This document shows positions 23,001-35,869 of a stretch of DNA of 64,000 bases, in pieces. How positions within the stretch are numbered: the stretch's first letter is position 1; each line of letters starts with the position of its first letter. Source of the stretch: Daphnia carinata (taxonomy: Eukaryota > Arthropoda > Branchiopoda > Diplostraca > Daphniidae); NCBI RefSeq assembly GCF_022539665.2, contig NC_081337.1:7540679-7604678 (forward strand), written 5' to 3'. Position numbers and translations under genes: made by a program. The notes beneath the pieces are model-generated. The model was given only the letters and a program-made list of their open reading frames with translations, was not told the DNA's origin and made no database searches.

Positions 23001-26000
23001 ACAGCCTATCGTCGATAGCGTCTTCAGCTTTCGCCCAAACAAGTCAAACGACACGAAAAGAAAGTCGACTTCAACGCTAACAGTATACAGAAAACAAAAA
23101 AAAAAGGGGGGGGGAAGCGAAGGCTCTGTGTTTTTTCTCTAATTGGTATATCGAGCGAATTAAAAAGTGAGTCGCAGACGTAAAAGAGACACGAAGAAAA
23201 AGGACGGGTGACATGGTTCGGTCCGTGGTTTGTTTATATATGTATATACTAGTTTCACTGTTCAGCACACACGAACTGAGAAAACAAACCCACCCTGTTT
23301 CGCCCCTCCTTCTTCGTTCTTGTCCCCTTTCAGCCTCTCCTCAATGCTCCGTTCGGAGGGAGTCAACTTTCAAACGCGCCGCCGCCGTGCTCGAGCCACC
23401 GCTGTGCTGCCGTCACCGTCAGCTATCCCGAACCCCCCGCGCCTCCCCCTCAGCAGACTTGTTTTCTTTTTTTTTTTTTTAAGTTATCCCAACTATTTTT
23501 TTTGTGTGTGTGGACCAGATACAGCGGCTCTCCCCTTTCGCTTGTCAGTGTATAACTCTTTACGTTCAAAACGGTTTGTTTTGGGATTTTCTTTTTTTCT
23601 TAATGGGCTAATGACTTGTGATAAACTTCGATCTCATTGTACGCGATGCTAATCGAATGGGTTGTAGGAATTCACGGATATGTACGGAATACTGAGTACT
23701 ACTACGCAATAATTGATGGGATATAGCAACATAGAAATGACCTCTCAAAACATAAGGTCGCCAAACGGTCAAGCAGCCACACCCATATGATCCGGGATCG
23801 CGGGAGAGATGGGTCACGTGAACGGAAGTTGTAAGACGTTTCAGCGGGGCGGGCTGTCGACGTCAGCCGATCGCATTTTGATGCAACATGTTGGTGTGCA
23901 TTCAAGCATGGAACAGTCGACAGCCAGTCGAAGTTTGCATTTGATATAACTTCCAAGTTCGAAAGTCGGGCCTTGCTCGATATTCAAACGTTGCACGGAG
24001 CATGTTCTACTCGAGTGATGCAAGCCGAGAAAAAAAAGAAAGGGTAAAATTGCTGGAGATAAGATAAGCGATCGATATTTGGATAGTTTTGATTCTTATT
24101 TCTCTTTATAGGATCATATTCAGCTCAAAGTGGGGAGATCGTGTGGCCGCTCGCTGGGCCGTCGGCTCTTTTGTGCGTTGAAACCTGCCGCCGCGCGGTG
24201 ACACTGCAGCTCAACTCGTTCGACGCGCCTGCAGCAGTAGAAACAAAACAAAAGCAATCTGAATCTATTTCTACGTAGCAGACGTTTAGCGTAGCTATCC
24301 GCCTACACGTAGGAATGAGGCATAAGAGGTTTGGAACTGTAGATTGGACGATCGGAATGGATAGTCGGGGTTTGTAAAGATTTCGGCCGTTTGATGGCGG
24401 CCGAGATCTGCACGAAAAGAGCGATCGGCGTCGCTGAGCATAGGGCGGTGATTTTCCTCAATATGCTTCGCTTGTGGTTCGTCGTCAAATTCTTATCGCA
24501 ACGATCGACTATTTACCAATCAACTGGCACAATCGATTCAAGCCTTTGGGTTATGAAAGTGTAATGTCCTCTCGTTCTCGAAAAGAAAACCTGCTCCCAC
24601 GGAGTGTAACGCTACACGGCGAAAGAGAGGTCGAATTTCTAGAATTCATCATCAATCAAGTTGTTTCGATTTATAATTTTTTAAAGGGGGAAGGTGAGGG
24701 GGGTGGAGAGAGAGGGAGGCATTTAAAAATATTTCTTTAATGATTTACAGAGTTAGCCGCGAGACACAGAGACATGACTAGACTCGATTTCCTTTTTCTA
24801 TATCTAGAGAAGACTACACCAATTTGATAGCGATAACCCGAGCGAGAAACAAACACGCCGAACGGCGCACATGTAACTTTAATGATTTTGACACTCAGCT
24901 TTTAACATAACTATCCATTTCGTATATGCGTATATTTAGTCATGCACGTGGCTTATAAAAACTTGTAAGCTAATTTTTTGCTCAGTTTTTTTTTTTCCAA
25001 CGTCCAATTCACTCGGGGTAAAGTAATTCAAAATTTGTTCCATCCAGTTTTTTATACTAATATAGTATTGCGTATGCCCTCTAAAGAATCAACGTCGCCT
25101 ATCAGTTAAATAACCATACGTTTTTGCGTCATTCGCATGTCAGAATCTAACATTTCCAACGTCTTCAGAACAATTTGGTAGGCATCAAGAATTTCTAAAT
25201 TCAACACGTTTAATCCTTTCATTACTATTTCTATATCTATCGCGTTTTAATCCCGAATCGTGTGTTAACAGGGACGTTTTTCATTGTAATTGTGGACAGT
25301 CCACCAGATCTCCTGCTGTTCAACACAAAGCTCAAGAATAATAATATCATCTTATTGGCCCAAGGATGTTAAAAAAGAAGAAAAGGGAGCAGGGGTTAGG
25401 ATGGGTGTGTATGTGTACACATGAAAAGCAAATGTATATTTTGTAACAGTAATTACTATCTAGCCACAGCTGGAAATAGGAAACCGGACTGCCCTTACTC
25501 CTTTTACGCGTTCGCCGTCTTTGACTTGGACCGAAGGTGCCGCTGGGTAGACTTGTTTTGCGGAGGCGGGCCACGCATGCAATAGATTATGTTCCGCTAG
25601 ATTCCGTCTCAGTGCAAAAAGAAGAGGGTTTTCAAGAGACGCAGTTAAAATTGCGCTACGATGTGTACGAGAGAGTCATATAGATGCGCCCGACCGCGTT
25701 TGCTTCTTGTAGTACATTTGTTGGACTATGGATCCGGAAACCGTTAAATGACCGCCCAACGTAGCCGCCGTTGCTGATAAATGTACAGAGCGTCACGGCG
25801 TGCAGTGACACATCATTAAGACGGCTCCGACTAACGCGATTGCAAATGTGCCGACACGTTGCGCATCAGCATGTAGCCCAGCGAGCAATATGATGGAAAG
25901 CGAAGCCAAGTAGCCAACGACGCTTATTTATTTATTTATTTATTTTTTCAATGTATAACAAACTGGAACAAAATAGAATGAATGTGAATGCTATTCGTCT

Positions 26001-26815
26001 ACTTGGATGTCAGCGGCACTGACTCGGTGGATATCACTTGAAAATTAGCTACGCTTCGAAAACGGCTTGATGAATCATGCATGGCGGAATCTTGTCATTC
26101 ACGTTTCGTAAAGTGATATAGAAACATAAAAGGAATTCGAAGAGATATAATATCTCTGGCGGTTTTATAATCTGAAAAAATGTCTATTACGTAACTCTAT
26201 TGTATAATTGTGCGTGTTTAAAGCATCTACTATTGACTCTTGGATGAATTATCTGTTACATGAAATTGCCGAGAAAACCAGTAGACAGGCGCATGACACG
26301 TAACAGAAAACGTTATGGAGTGTTTTATCTTGCTCGTTTTACAGAAATCCTTCCAACGTTTAAACTAAATTGTCTTATTTCACCGATATTGTGATACTAG
26401 GCATCGCAGGAAGAGTTCATGTTATAGTGAATAGTTAAGCGGAATAGAGGATAATTAATAGCACCACAACTTAAAAAAAAGTTTTATTTGTTTTACGAAG
26501 CAACAATTACAAACATTTCCATCTCAAACGATAATATCTCGTGTCTACATAAAGAGACATGGGAATAATACACGCAATCGTTTTCTTCTTGAACTTTACT
26601 AGTACCAATGTTACATTTAAAAAACAAGGTTTTATTTTCTAGGAGAGTAATATTTCGTTTCCTGGTAATTACTAGATCACGATACAATCCGCAATACTAT
26701 ATACTGCGGCTTATCTTCATCAAAGAAGCAGAACTCACAAAATTGTGGGGCATGTCGTAGATCTCAATCCACAGTAAAACTCTTTCCAGAATAGTCACAA
26801 TACAATCTCCAATAG
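20004..26815. other. Long non-coding interval upstream of SoxE
   Basis: No convincing protein-coding or RNA gene on either strand across 6.8 kb. The parts around 22100-22800 and 23300-24500 are richer in G+C and CpG than the surroundings and give several overlapping frames, a composition effect. Given position and orientation, it probably holds the SoxE promoter, 5' UTR exons and regulatory DNA, plus the 3' flank of the TSSC4-like gene. Confidence 0.5.
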
Positions 26816-27559
26816 CTATACTTTTTTTTCATCACTGTTATTATCATCATTATCATTGTCATCACCTTCTTCTTCTAGATGGCTGAGACAACTTTGAACT
26901 TTTGCTTTCTGTGATGAATTTTCCCCTTTCACTTTTTTTTCTTTCTTGGTTTCTTTTGCTCTTTTGAATCCAAATTCAAAAGCTGGCATACACAATTTCC
27001 CATCTCTGTATGTTTTACTTTTTTCTGCCCTTCTGTCACAAGTTCTTTCACAAGTTCTGGGCTTCTTGAACACAATCTTCCCAGTATCCACAGGTTCTGG
27101 AATTTCATCTTCAAGACTGTGTTTTCTTTTTTCCAAGTCTTTGAGGAATGAAAGAGCAGCTGCAGTGTTTGACTTATCAGTGACATCAGAGGTTGTGGCC
27201 AAACTGTACTTCACCCATTTATGTGGGTTTCTTTTGTGATCAGGAGTATTTGTTTTGTTAAGATATTGATAACGTCTTGGTGCATGAGATGACTTTTTTA
27301 GTTTTGGCATGGGCCTTTTGAACATACTTTCTTCTCCCTTATATGATGTCACATCATCATTTATTGAAGCCTCTTCTTCTGTTAGGCTGTTGCAAGCTGC
27401 CGACGAAGGCAATGCGTATACTTCTTTTTGGGCGAGCTCTACAACCGGTAAATTTCCAAATATCGATTCCCGTCTGGCAGAAAACGCTTCAGTTTGGCAT
27501 TGTAACGAGAAACTGTCCTTTCTACCCGATTCTAACTTTCCTATTCTACCAGGTTCCAT
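26816..27559 (-). CDS. TSSC4: TSSC4-like protein (U5 snRNP assembly factor family)
   Basis: In vertebrates TSSC4 is a nuclear chaperone of U5 snRNP and the tri-snRNP. Here it is a single coding exon of 247 residues. Family-like blocks are SIFGNLP near residue 33 and the core PDHKRNPHKWVKYSLATTSD, followed by SNTAAALSFLKDLEKRK. The C-terminus is Lys-rich and ends in an acidic Asp/Asn/Glu run. The start is the ATG of MEPGRIGKLE at 27559. The gene is divergent from RSL1D1, 450 bp away. Identification rests on the central block; the rest is low complexity. Confidence 0.75.
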   Translation of the reverse strand: MEPGRIGKLESGRKDSFSLQCQTEAFSARRESIFGNLPVVELAQKEVYALPSSAACNSLTEEEASINDDVTSYKGEESMFKRPMPKLKKSSHAPRRYQYLNKTNTPDHKRNPHKWVKYSLATTSDVTDKSNTAAALSFLKDLEKRKHSLEDEIPEPVDTGKIVFKKPRTCERTCDRRAEKSKTYRDGKLCMPAFEFGFKRAKETKKEKKVKGENSSQKAKVQSCLSHLEEEGDDNDNDDNNSDEKKV

Positions 27560-28009
27560 TCTTTAGAGGATAAATTAAAGTCATAAACATATATCCCTGA
27601 AAGAAAGCAAATACATGTTATGGGTGCCGTAAACGCGAAAAAAACCTCCAAAAAATTCTTACAACTTACGGAGTAAAGGAACCACAATTCTTGATCAGAT
27701 TGAACTTTACTAAATAAAAGCAGACGAAAAACAAAAAAAAATATATTCATATGAATAGTTGCCATTTCTCAAAATATCTTCCTGTTATTTGGCGAAATTT
27801 TAAATTTAAATTACTTTAGTATCAATTTTATATGTATCTCACAATTTTTCCATCTTTGGACTCGTTAGTAGTTACTAGACTTTCAAGTTTTATAGTACAA
27901 AATCACTAAAACGGCAAGACTGTTTCGCAGACGCCACCGACTGCTGGTTTTCCTTAGAAGCACGTGGATCCCTCACTTCGTTTGTTCGGGGCATAATTCA
28001 CTAGTTATC
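27560..28009. promoter_or_regulatory. Shared divergent promoter region, TSSC4-like / RSL1D1
   Basis: 450 bp separates the two start codons, which point away from each other. I infer a bidirectional promoter from position only; no TATA or initiator motif was assigned. Confidence 0.45.
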
Positions 28010-29891
28010 ATGGGTGTCAAAGTTAAAAAGTCGCAGAAACCCGTAACAAATACACAAAAAAAGCATTCCAATGTGAAGAAATCACCAGCTCTCTCCATTC
28101 AAAAAGGAAGTAGCGTACATGTTGGTGCAAAAAAAACAGAAATCAACCAGTGTTCTCCGAAAAAAGCTTCAAATCATGTGGCCCCAGCCCCAACAAAGAC
28201 TGTTATCACTCTCGATCCATCAAAAACTTCGAAATGCGAATTACTGACATCTTCGGTAAATAGATATATTGTTTCCATATCCTGCAGTCTAAATTATCAA
28301 CATCTTTAGGTTGAGGCAGCTGTGATTGCAGCGTTCAAAGCATGGTCTTGCACACTTCAGAAAACAAAAACTGGCCAGCTTTTTGAAGATGATCCGCATC
28401 CTATCAATCTTCTTGTCTCTGCAATAAAGATTTCCAGTTCTGATTCACAACCCCTAAGGGTGTTAGTAAAACAAAATCATTTAGAAACCATGTTAACACA
28501 ACAAATTTATATATTTTTGCATTTATTTCAGTAAGCTCCCAAACCCATTTTTGAATGGGGATTGCGACATTTGTTTGATTGTGAAGGATTTGGAGAAAGG
28601 ATGGAAGGTAGATCATGAACCTACAACCCAATATTATCAAGAACTTCTTGACAGTAAAAATGTCTCCTTTATTACTGAGGTATTTTTATATTTCAAATAA
28701 CTTTCAAGTACTCTACTTAACTTTGAAGAACTAATTTGATATATAAATGTCCTAGGTTATGCCTCTACGACAGTTAAGAGTTGAGTTTAAACCTTATGAA
28801 GCGCGAGGAAAATTTGCTAAACGCTTTGATGCTATGTTTGTGGACAAAAGAATTGCTAAGTTTGTTCCAAGATATCTTGGCAAATCTTTTTATCAAGCTG
28901 GCAAGTAAGTAACATACTATTTCACCTGTTAGTGTACACAGATATTATTAAATAGATTGTTCAGTTATTGATCAACTTTTTTTTTCTCTTCAAGGCTACC
29001 GGTGTCAGTTGACCTGGAAGCTGACGATCTTTTGACTGAAATCAATCAAGCTCTGTCTATAAGTATGATGTCTATGTCTAATAACGGCACAAGTACACAA
29101 ATGCAGATTGGGCTCTCGAATCAGACTGAAAAAGAAATCGTTGAGAATATCATGGCAGTCTATCAGAGCATGCAAAAACATTTTCCTGGCAAATTTGCGA
29201 ATATCCGTAGCTTATGTATTCGTTTCGGCAGCCACCCCTGGACTGTACCTATCTACGTCAGTTTTGGTATGTTAGTAATACAGCTAACCTGCCTATCAAA
29301 ACATTTTTATTTATTTATGGTTTTTTATTTATTTTTTTATTTTTAGCCACTCTGGATACAGTGTCATTGCCAATTTCCAAAAAACATACTGAACCACTCA
29401 TTGACGATCTTAGCACACTTGCACCGGGTTGGAAAGTTGCTGTGTATCCTAGCGGCGAAGTTAAAAAGATTCCCGACGTAGAGTACCAACGCACGGATTT
29501 AGACGCTGAGATTGAAGACTTAGAAGCACCCGAAAATAACCTAGAAGATGAAGATATGTCTGATACGGAAGCTGAAGAAAAGCTTACGGTTGCCAGAACT
29601 TCAAAGAAAACTAGAAAAGCGGAAGTATCAGACGTTGAAGAAGGTGAATCAGAAAACATGTTAAAAACTTCAAAGGAAAAGAAATCCGCCGATGAAAGCA
29701 GTGAAGACGAAGGCGATGCACTGGAAGAGCAGTATATGAATGAACTAGATACTCTTGAAGGTGAATTACTTGGAGAACAGGATAAAGAGGAGACGGAACC
29801 AGGAGAACCAGAAAAAGTTGAACTGAAACCGCAGAAAACCAAAAAGAAAGTATTTAAAAAATCTATTGCCAAGAAAAAGGAAAAACACTAA
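28010..29891 (+). CDS. RSL1D1: Ribosomal L1 domain-containing protein 1 (RSL1D1 / Cic1 family)
   Basis: Nucleolar ribosome-biogenesis factor with an L1 fold. Exons: 28010-28255, 28310-28459, 28536-28679, 28756-28904, 28995-29266, 29347-29891; 501 residues. A basic N-terminus (about 82 residues, Lys-rich) precedes the L1-like domain: EAAVIAAFKAW, INLLVSAIK, DICLIVKDLEKGW, MPLRQLRVEFKPYEARGKFAKRFDAMFVDKRIAKFVPRYLGK, FANIRSLCIRFG. The C-terminal third is acidic, then Lys-rich. Exon 3 is taken to start after TAAG at 28532-28535, because the earlier CAG would give an immediate stop. Confidence 0.92.
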
Positions 29892-30441
29892 GCGTAAAGG
29901 CCATGCAAGGCCTGTGTAAGTTGTGTTGAACCGCTTGACAAATAAATTACCAAAATTTGGCGAATGCAATGGGCATTACTAAGAAGTTGTTTTTTTTTGT
30001 TCAGCAGCTATGTATACATCTTATTGACAAAAATAGTTTTACGAAAGGACTTTTGATACCAGAACATTTATTTGCTATTTTTGTTTCCACGCTAAAGTTC
30101 CTTCTCTGTAAATTTTAAATATGAAAAGAGGGAAAACACTTAACTTAGTCGCCTGTAGCTACGTTACTTCATCTGAGCTAGCGTTCTATAATAAACGAAA
30201 AACAAAGTAAAAGTTTTTCCTCATATTCATGTTCATTAATGAAACTGAACAAATTCACTTTAATACTTAATCGAATGAAATCACAGAAACTTATTAGGTT
30301 GCCTTAGATTGATAATTTTGAACTGAAAATAGCTTTGTACTGAGTTCCACATTGTAGTCGAGAAACATTCCACTTCTTGTTTTCACATTTTAAGTACTTC
30401 TGTCGTCTGTAACACGTGCGTCACTTGCAGAATCGGCCAAA

Positions 30442-32471
30442 ATGTAAGTAGTTATGAACCTAAACCAAATAATTTGTCATTTTTTGACATCGCGTAAATG
30501 GCATGCTATATTTTAACTTTTATTAAATATTTTGGTTTGCAGGGTTTCCAAAAGAAAGTTGTCAGAATCCAGTGAAAAAGATGAAATTGCCCATGTCCTT
30601 GCACAGTTCAAATCGGAAAGTGGTGAACTATTAGAATCTCCGATAGACTTGCCTCTGAATATAACTGCTGAGAATTTGCAGTTAATTTGCAATGCATTTA
30701 TTGAAAAAAATGACAGTGAACCCACACCATATACATTTTTTGTTAAGGATATTGAGGTAACAACCAATCTTGCAGCTGCCTTGAAAAATGAAGTGCTTGA
30801 TAGTGAAAAGGTATTGGAAATCATATATCAACCCCAAGCTGTTTTTCAAGTAAGAGCAGTAACCAGATGTACCAGGTGTGTTCAGAATTTATTCTAAGGT
30901 AATTTAGAAGCTACATCTAAATATATATATGTTTCAGCTCATTGCCAGGTCATTCAGAAGCTGTAATCTCTGTAAGTTTCAGTCCAGATGGAAAACAATT
31001 GGCTAGTGGCTCAGGTGATACAACTGTTAGATTTTGGGACCTTAATACTGAAAGTCCATTATTCACATGCAAAGGTAAGCATGTAAAATGCTTTGAATTT
31101 TTAAAACAGTTGTTACAACAAGGCAGCAGACTAAAGCTAACATTTTCTAGGGCACAAACATTGGGTTCTCTGTACTGCTTGGTCTCCCAATGGACAAACA
31201 TTAGCGTCAGCATGCAAAACTGGTGAAATTCGACTGTGGGATTCTGCAACTGGAACACAGAAAGGCAAACCACTTGTTGGCCATAAACAGTGGGTTACAT
31301 GGCTTGTTTGGGAACCATTTCATCTGAACCCACATTGTAGGAAGTTGGCAAGCTCTTCGAAAGATGGAGACGTCCGCATATGGGATGTGGTTATTGGTTC
31401 CTGTTTAATCAATCTTGCTGGTCATCAGCAAGGAGTATCATGTATAAGATGGGGAGGATCTGGACTTATATATTCTGCGTCACAGGTGTTCAAAATAATT
31501 TTTTATCAAAATCAATCCAAAATGCTAGTATTTTAACCGATTTGTAATTATACAGGATCGAACAGTAAAAGTTTGGCGATCTGAAGACGGAATATTATGC
31601 AGGACGCTACAAGGGCATGCACATTGGGTTAACACGTTAGCCTTGAGTACTGATTATGTTCTGCGTACTGGAGCTTTCGAACCAGCAGAAGTAGGGCGTC
31701 CACAGAAAATTTTGTCGCCTGAAGAAGCCCAGAGTAAAGCGCTTGACCGATACAAACTAGTACAACAAATCGGACCCGAACGTTTAGTGTCTGGTTCGGA
31801 TGATTTTACGCTTTTTTTATGGAATCCTGAATCAGATAAGAAGCATATAGGTATGTTTTTGGTGGTATTGGTGAATGGAAAACCTGTTGTTACGTTTATT
31901 GGTTTCTCCTCTTTTTAGCACGGATGACTGGTCATCAGCAGTTGGTCAATGATGTAAAGTTTTCTCCTGACTCCAGACTTATTGCGTCCGCGTCCTTTGA
32001 CAAATCCATCAAAATCTGGGATGGTCGAACGGGCACATTCATAACTACCCTAAGAGGTCATGTACAAGCAGTTTATCAAATTGCCTGGTCCGCGGATTCC
32101 CGCCTACTTGTTAGCGGAAGCGCTGATTCTACTTTGAAAGGTTATTGCTGGCTGAAATTCATCGTATTAATTTTTAAAATTATTTATTATTATTATTCAT
32201 TGTGTTTCCTCCTAATTATTGTGTAGAAAATTTGATTAACTTGTTTGTTTCAACAGTTTGGAATCTAAAGACTAAGAAGTTGCATTTGGACTTACCTGGC
32301 CACGGAGATGAAGTATTTGCTGTTGATTGGAGCCCTGACTCGCAACGAGTTGTCTCTGGAGGACGTGATAAAGTTCTGAAAATGTAAATGAGATATTTTC
32401 TATAAACTGTGAATTCTTTGATTGATTGAGTTTAAAATCCGCGTTTTCCTGCTATCAGATGGCGATATTAA
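30442..32471 (+). CDS. NLE1: Notchless homologue NLE1 (Rsa4), WD40 ribosome assembly factor
   Basis: Nucleolar 60S assembly factor, partner of the Rea1/Midasin AAA ATPase. Exons: 30442-30443, 30543-30875, 30938-31074, 31151-31485, 31556-31850, 31919-32140, 32257-32383, 32459-32471; 487 residues, the usual size. The start codon is split: AT at the end of exon 1, G at the start of exon 2. The N-terminal NLE domain contains LPLNITAENLQLICNAF. WD40 blades follow (SGSGDTTVRFWD, LASSSKDGDVRIWD, SASFDKSIKIWD, SGSADSTLKVWN, SGGRDKVLKIW). The last exon is 13 nt and completes the terminal IWRY; without it the protein would stop early at KM. Confidence 0.97.
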
Positions 32472-33696
32472 CAGAAATCTTCCGTTCAGAAAAACCCTGA
32501 TGGATAAGCGTTGTCCTTTTGACATTTCTGGAAATGATCTGCAATAAAATGACGGTAATAGCCAAGTATTGTCGAATCAGTGTTCTACCGAATAAAATCA
32601 AGTCAAAGAAAAATTGGGTTTAAGAATAAATAATCGTAGATTTTTTATTCTTTATTTGTCGGATAAATCTAGTGTTTTTCCGTTTGTTATTCTGGTTATT
32701 TTTGAGCTCTGATTTTACACTTATTCACGAATTTCCAGTAAATTTAAAACAAAAATATTCGAATATTTCGTTGTTTTTGTGCAGTCGGAGCTCGACACTG
32801 ATTTGCTGAAACCCCTGTGCCGTATAGTTCGCCTTCATAACTAGTAAAGTTAGGGCTATCTAGCAAAATGTTTCGACCCAACCTACAATTGTCAAAACAG
32901 TCTGCTGGATCACCCAAATCGACTATTTTTAGGCGATGAACTATAGAACACCGGTTTTTTGCAAACTGGTACCAAGCCTTATTTGCTTAAAAACAAGAAT
33001 CGGGAAAAAAAATTATAATTCGAATTTGAATGTGGCATGCATTCGAAAATTCGATTCTTGAATAACAAAATCAGTGTTTCAAAACAAAAATACCGAATAT
33101 AGTAATATCAAATTTTATTCGACGAAAGAAGAAATCAACGATTCTTTATTCTTTTTCGACATTTTTATTTGGAAATTATTTTTCGGCAGTACGTTGATTC
33201 TTACCACATCGATTTAATGCAACTACGACTATATGAAGATTAAGCGTTTCACTTAATTAAAAGGTTTCTCGGACTAGCATCAATGTTTAAACGAAATGTT
33301 TAAAAACTTATGAACAGCCAAAGAGGTGATATCAGACAATTTATAAATATTTGAAGGCATTTGTAACGTCAAACGTATATAGCCTTAAATTCGATCACTC
33401 CAGATAGTGTACTATCTATCTAATCCACAATATAATATTGACATGAGTAAATAGCCACCCTGACTTCAGGTGACCAGGTAAGTTAGACGTCAGAATGGGC
33501 GTATAGTATGACGTGTTTTTGCAGTGAGACGATATTATTTGTTTTGTTTGATATCAGTCTAATGTGATAGACAAAATAGAGGTTCAGCGCAGTAGATTAC
33601 GTAGGTTTGTACTTTTCTTAAACAATCAATATAGAGTTTATCTGATATTTTGTTTGTTTTTTCTAGGTTTATAAATAGGTCTTCTCACTTTGGGTA
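32472..33696. other. Intergenic, A/T-rich
   Basis: No gene seen. Contains short palindromic ATTCGAAT/GAATTTGAAT repeats around 33016-33065. Confidence 0.5.
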
Positions 33697-35690
33697 ATGC
33701 AGGGTAGTGAAATTGTAGCTTTGAATTCGAACACATTCACCTTGCTATACATAATGCATCACCAAGCGGAACATGTGCGGAAATGGAGGTTTTATGTATT
33801 TATCATTATTTGTGGATTGACGTCAACCCCTGCCACAGCAATTACTCCCGAAGGTATCCATGAAAAGAATTTAAATATATTTTGTTTAAGAATTTTAATA
33901 CCTTGGTTGTAATCAAAAGTACGTTTAACTCTGTCTCCATATATTCAGCCGAAAACCTTATTCGAACCTGGTCGCCTTTGATCTGGTTACATAGTGAGGA
34001 AAAATTCCTACCGAGTTCCGTAGAATTCTTCTTACCTGAAGTAACAATTCAAAATAACGAAAGTGCAATCGTCCAGGAATATGTTACCCCTGAAAATCTT
34101 ATAGGCGGTGAAGCGAGTGTGACGTTACATATGCAAACGCGAGAACCTTTAGGTATGTTTGAATAAAATATAATAAAATAAGAATAAAATAATATAAAAC
34201 ATTCTTTAAAGTGCAATTTTGCTGCAAATTTATCGTTTCAGCTTTTCATCATTGCCTTTCCTTGTCGTTCTAGATTGTCCGTCTTGTTACAACCTGGATA
34301 TGTTTTTCGGTCAGGCGATTGAGAATGGTGGAGTACCGACCTACACAATCTATCGTGAATACGACGATGCGTTTAACACGCTGGACGTTTCTTATTTTGC
34401 CTTTTACCCATATAACCGTGGGAAGGATGCATGTGTCGGTAGCGTATTTGCATTTATTTATTCGGTTTCCTAGCGGAAGAAATTAGTGTAATAAGGTTTC
34501 ACTTGTTACGAAATTCTTGACTGCTCGTTTTGGCTATTTCTAACTTATTCACGGCATTGCAGGTGTTCCAATTAATGGGAGCTGTGCAGGAGCAGAAAAA
34601 AATCTAGGAAATCACGTAGGAGACTGGGAACACAATGCTTTGCGTTTTAGAGTACGTCTCTTCATAATTTCTAGACTTGTCACTAAATTCTATTTAAAAT
34701 TTCTATCTTTGTAAATTCCAAAAAGAACGGGCAGCCGTATTTGATTCACCTTAACGTTCACAGCTTTGGCGCTTATTATGAATGGAATGAGACTACACAA
34801 AATTTTCAATTCCTTGTCGGCGAAGAAGTTCGCTCTGCGGTACGAGATGTTGTCTAAACCCACATTACTTTTCATGTCGCTATACCCAAAAGCGAGAAAG
34901 AATGAACCAATTTTAAATGCAGGTTAACCCGAATTATGACGGCAGTCCTTACGAAAAGGATGCAAGGTATGAACCGCGATATCCGCCTACCGTTGAGCTA
35001 ATGGGAACTCATCCGATAGTGTACAGTGCAAATGGCTCGCATGGTCTTTGGGGATCACCGGGTTTGTCAAAATTTTACCGGTTAATTACAACTCTGCTTT
35101 TCAAATTTATCTGTTTTCCGTCCATGCTTTATCGCCAGACGTGCACACCTACGTTCCGGGTTTACCTCTCCAGGACTTCACCGATGAAGGAAAGGATATA
35201 TGATAATAATTAAGAAATATAGGATTTCAAATAACGTTCAACTTTATTTCTCTTTATTGATTTGTCTTTTGGGTATATGCAGGAACCGCTTGGACAACAT
35301 GGGATAACCTTATTCTCATTCCGTGGTTGCCGAGCAACGTTAGGTAAGCATAAAAAACTACGTGTTTTTATGATTGGTTCCAACTGCAGTATTTAATTTA
35401 ATCATATTTCAAAGCTACGAAGGAAATTTGAACTGGCTAAATTTTCTTGGGGACTGGGGTAACAGCGCCGAAGGGTGTGAATACGAAATCATTACAGGTA
35501 ATATAAAATGTAAAATTTTATACATAACATTAAGTAACAAATGTGCAATTTTTTGTTTCGTATTTTCGTAATTGCGACCGGACCCGGCCTTCTGCAAAAA
35601 GGGGAGTGTGAACTTGGTTCGGGACCCAGTGGTCCAAGAAGCAAAGTTGATTTCCCAGATCCACAACCTAAGACATCTATGGACAATTGA
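33697..35690 (+). CDS. VPS62/DUF946-like protein with N-terminal signal or anchor
   Basis: Function unknown in animals; the family is named for yeast Vps62 and is common in plants and fungi. Exons: 33697-33853, 33949-34152, 34274-34438, 34563-34651, 34726-34839, 34923-35061, 35139-35159, 35283-35343, 35415-35497, 35602-35690; 373 residues from the first ATG. A hydrophobic segment (FYVFIIICGLTSTPATA) looks like a signal peptide, possibly from the second ATG, MHHQ. Family motifs: WSPLIWLHSEEKFLPSSVE, CPSCYN, FYPYNRG, VGDWEHN, HPIVYSANGSHGLWGSPG, TWDNL, FLGDWGN and EIITGECELGSGPSGP. The last acceptor (CTTCTGCAAAAAG) is weak but restores the family C-terminus. Confidence 0.85.
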
Positions 35691-35869
35691 TAATTGATAG
35701 CCCTACAGACACTACAACACAAAGAAAACTTGTCCCTATACGCGAGTCATCCTTTGCATATGGCTTTGCATTTACTTGCCTTAAATAAAACAGAAATAAA
35801 TTTATAATACAGCACAAGTCTGGTTTTCCCATTTAGCAGCAATCGAAAGTGGGCAAAAGTATCTGACTA

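Noticed and set aside
29315-29872. 185-codon minus-strand ORF
   Set aside because: Antisense shadow of the acidic, Lys/Glu-rich RSL1D1 C-terminus, giving a Ser/Phe-rich translation.
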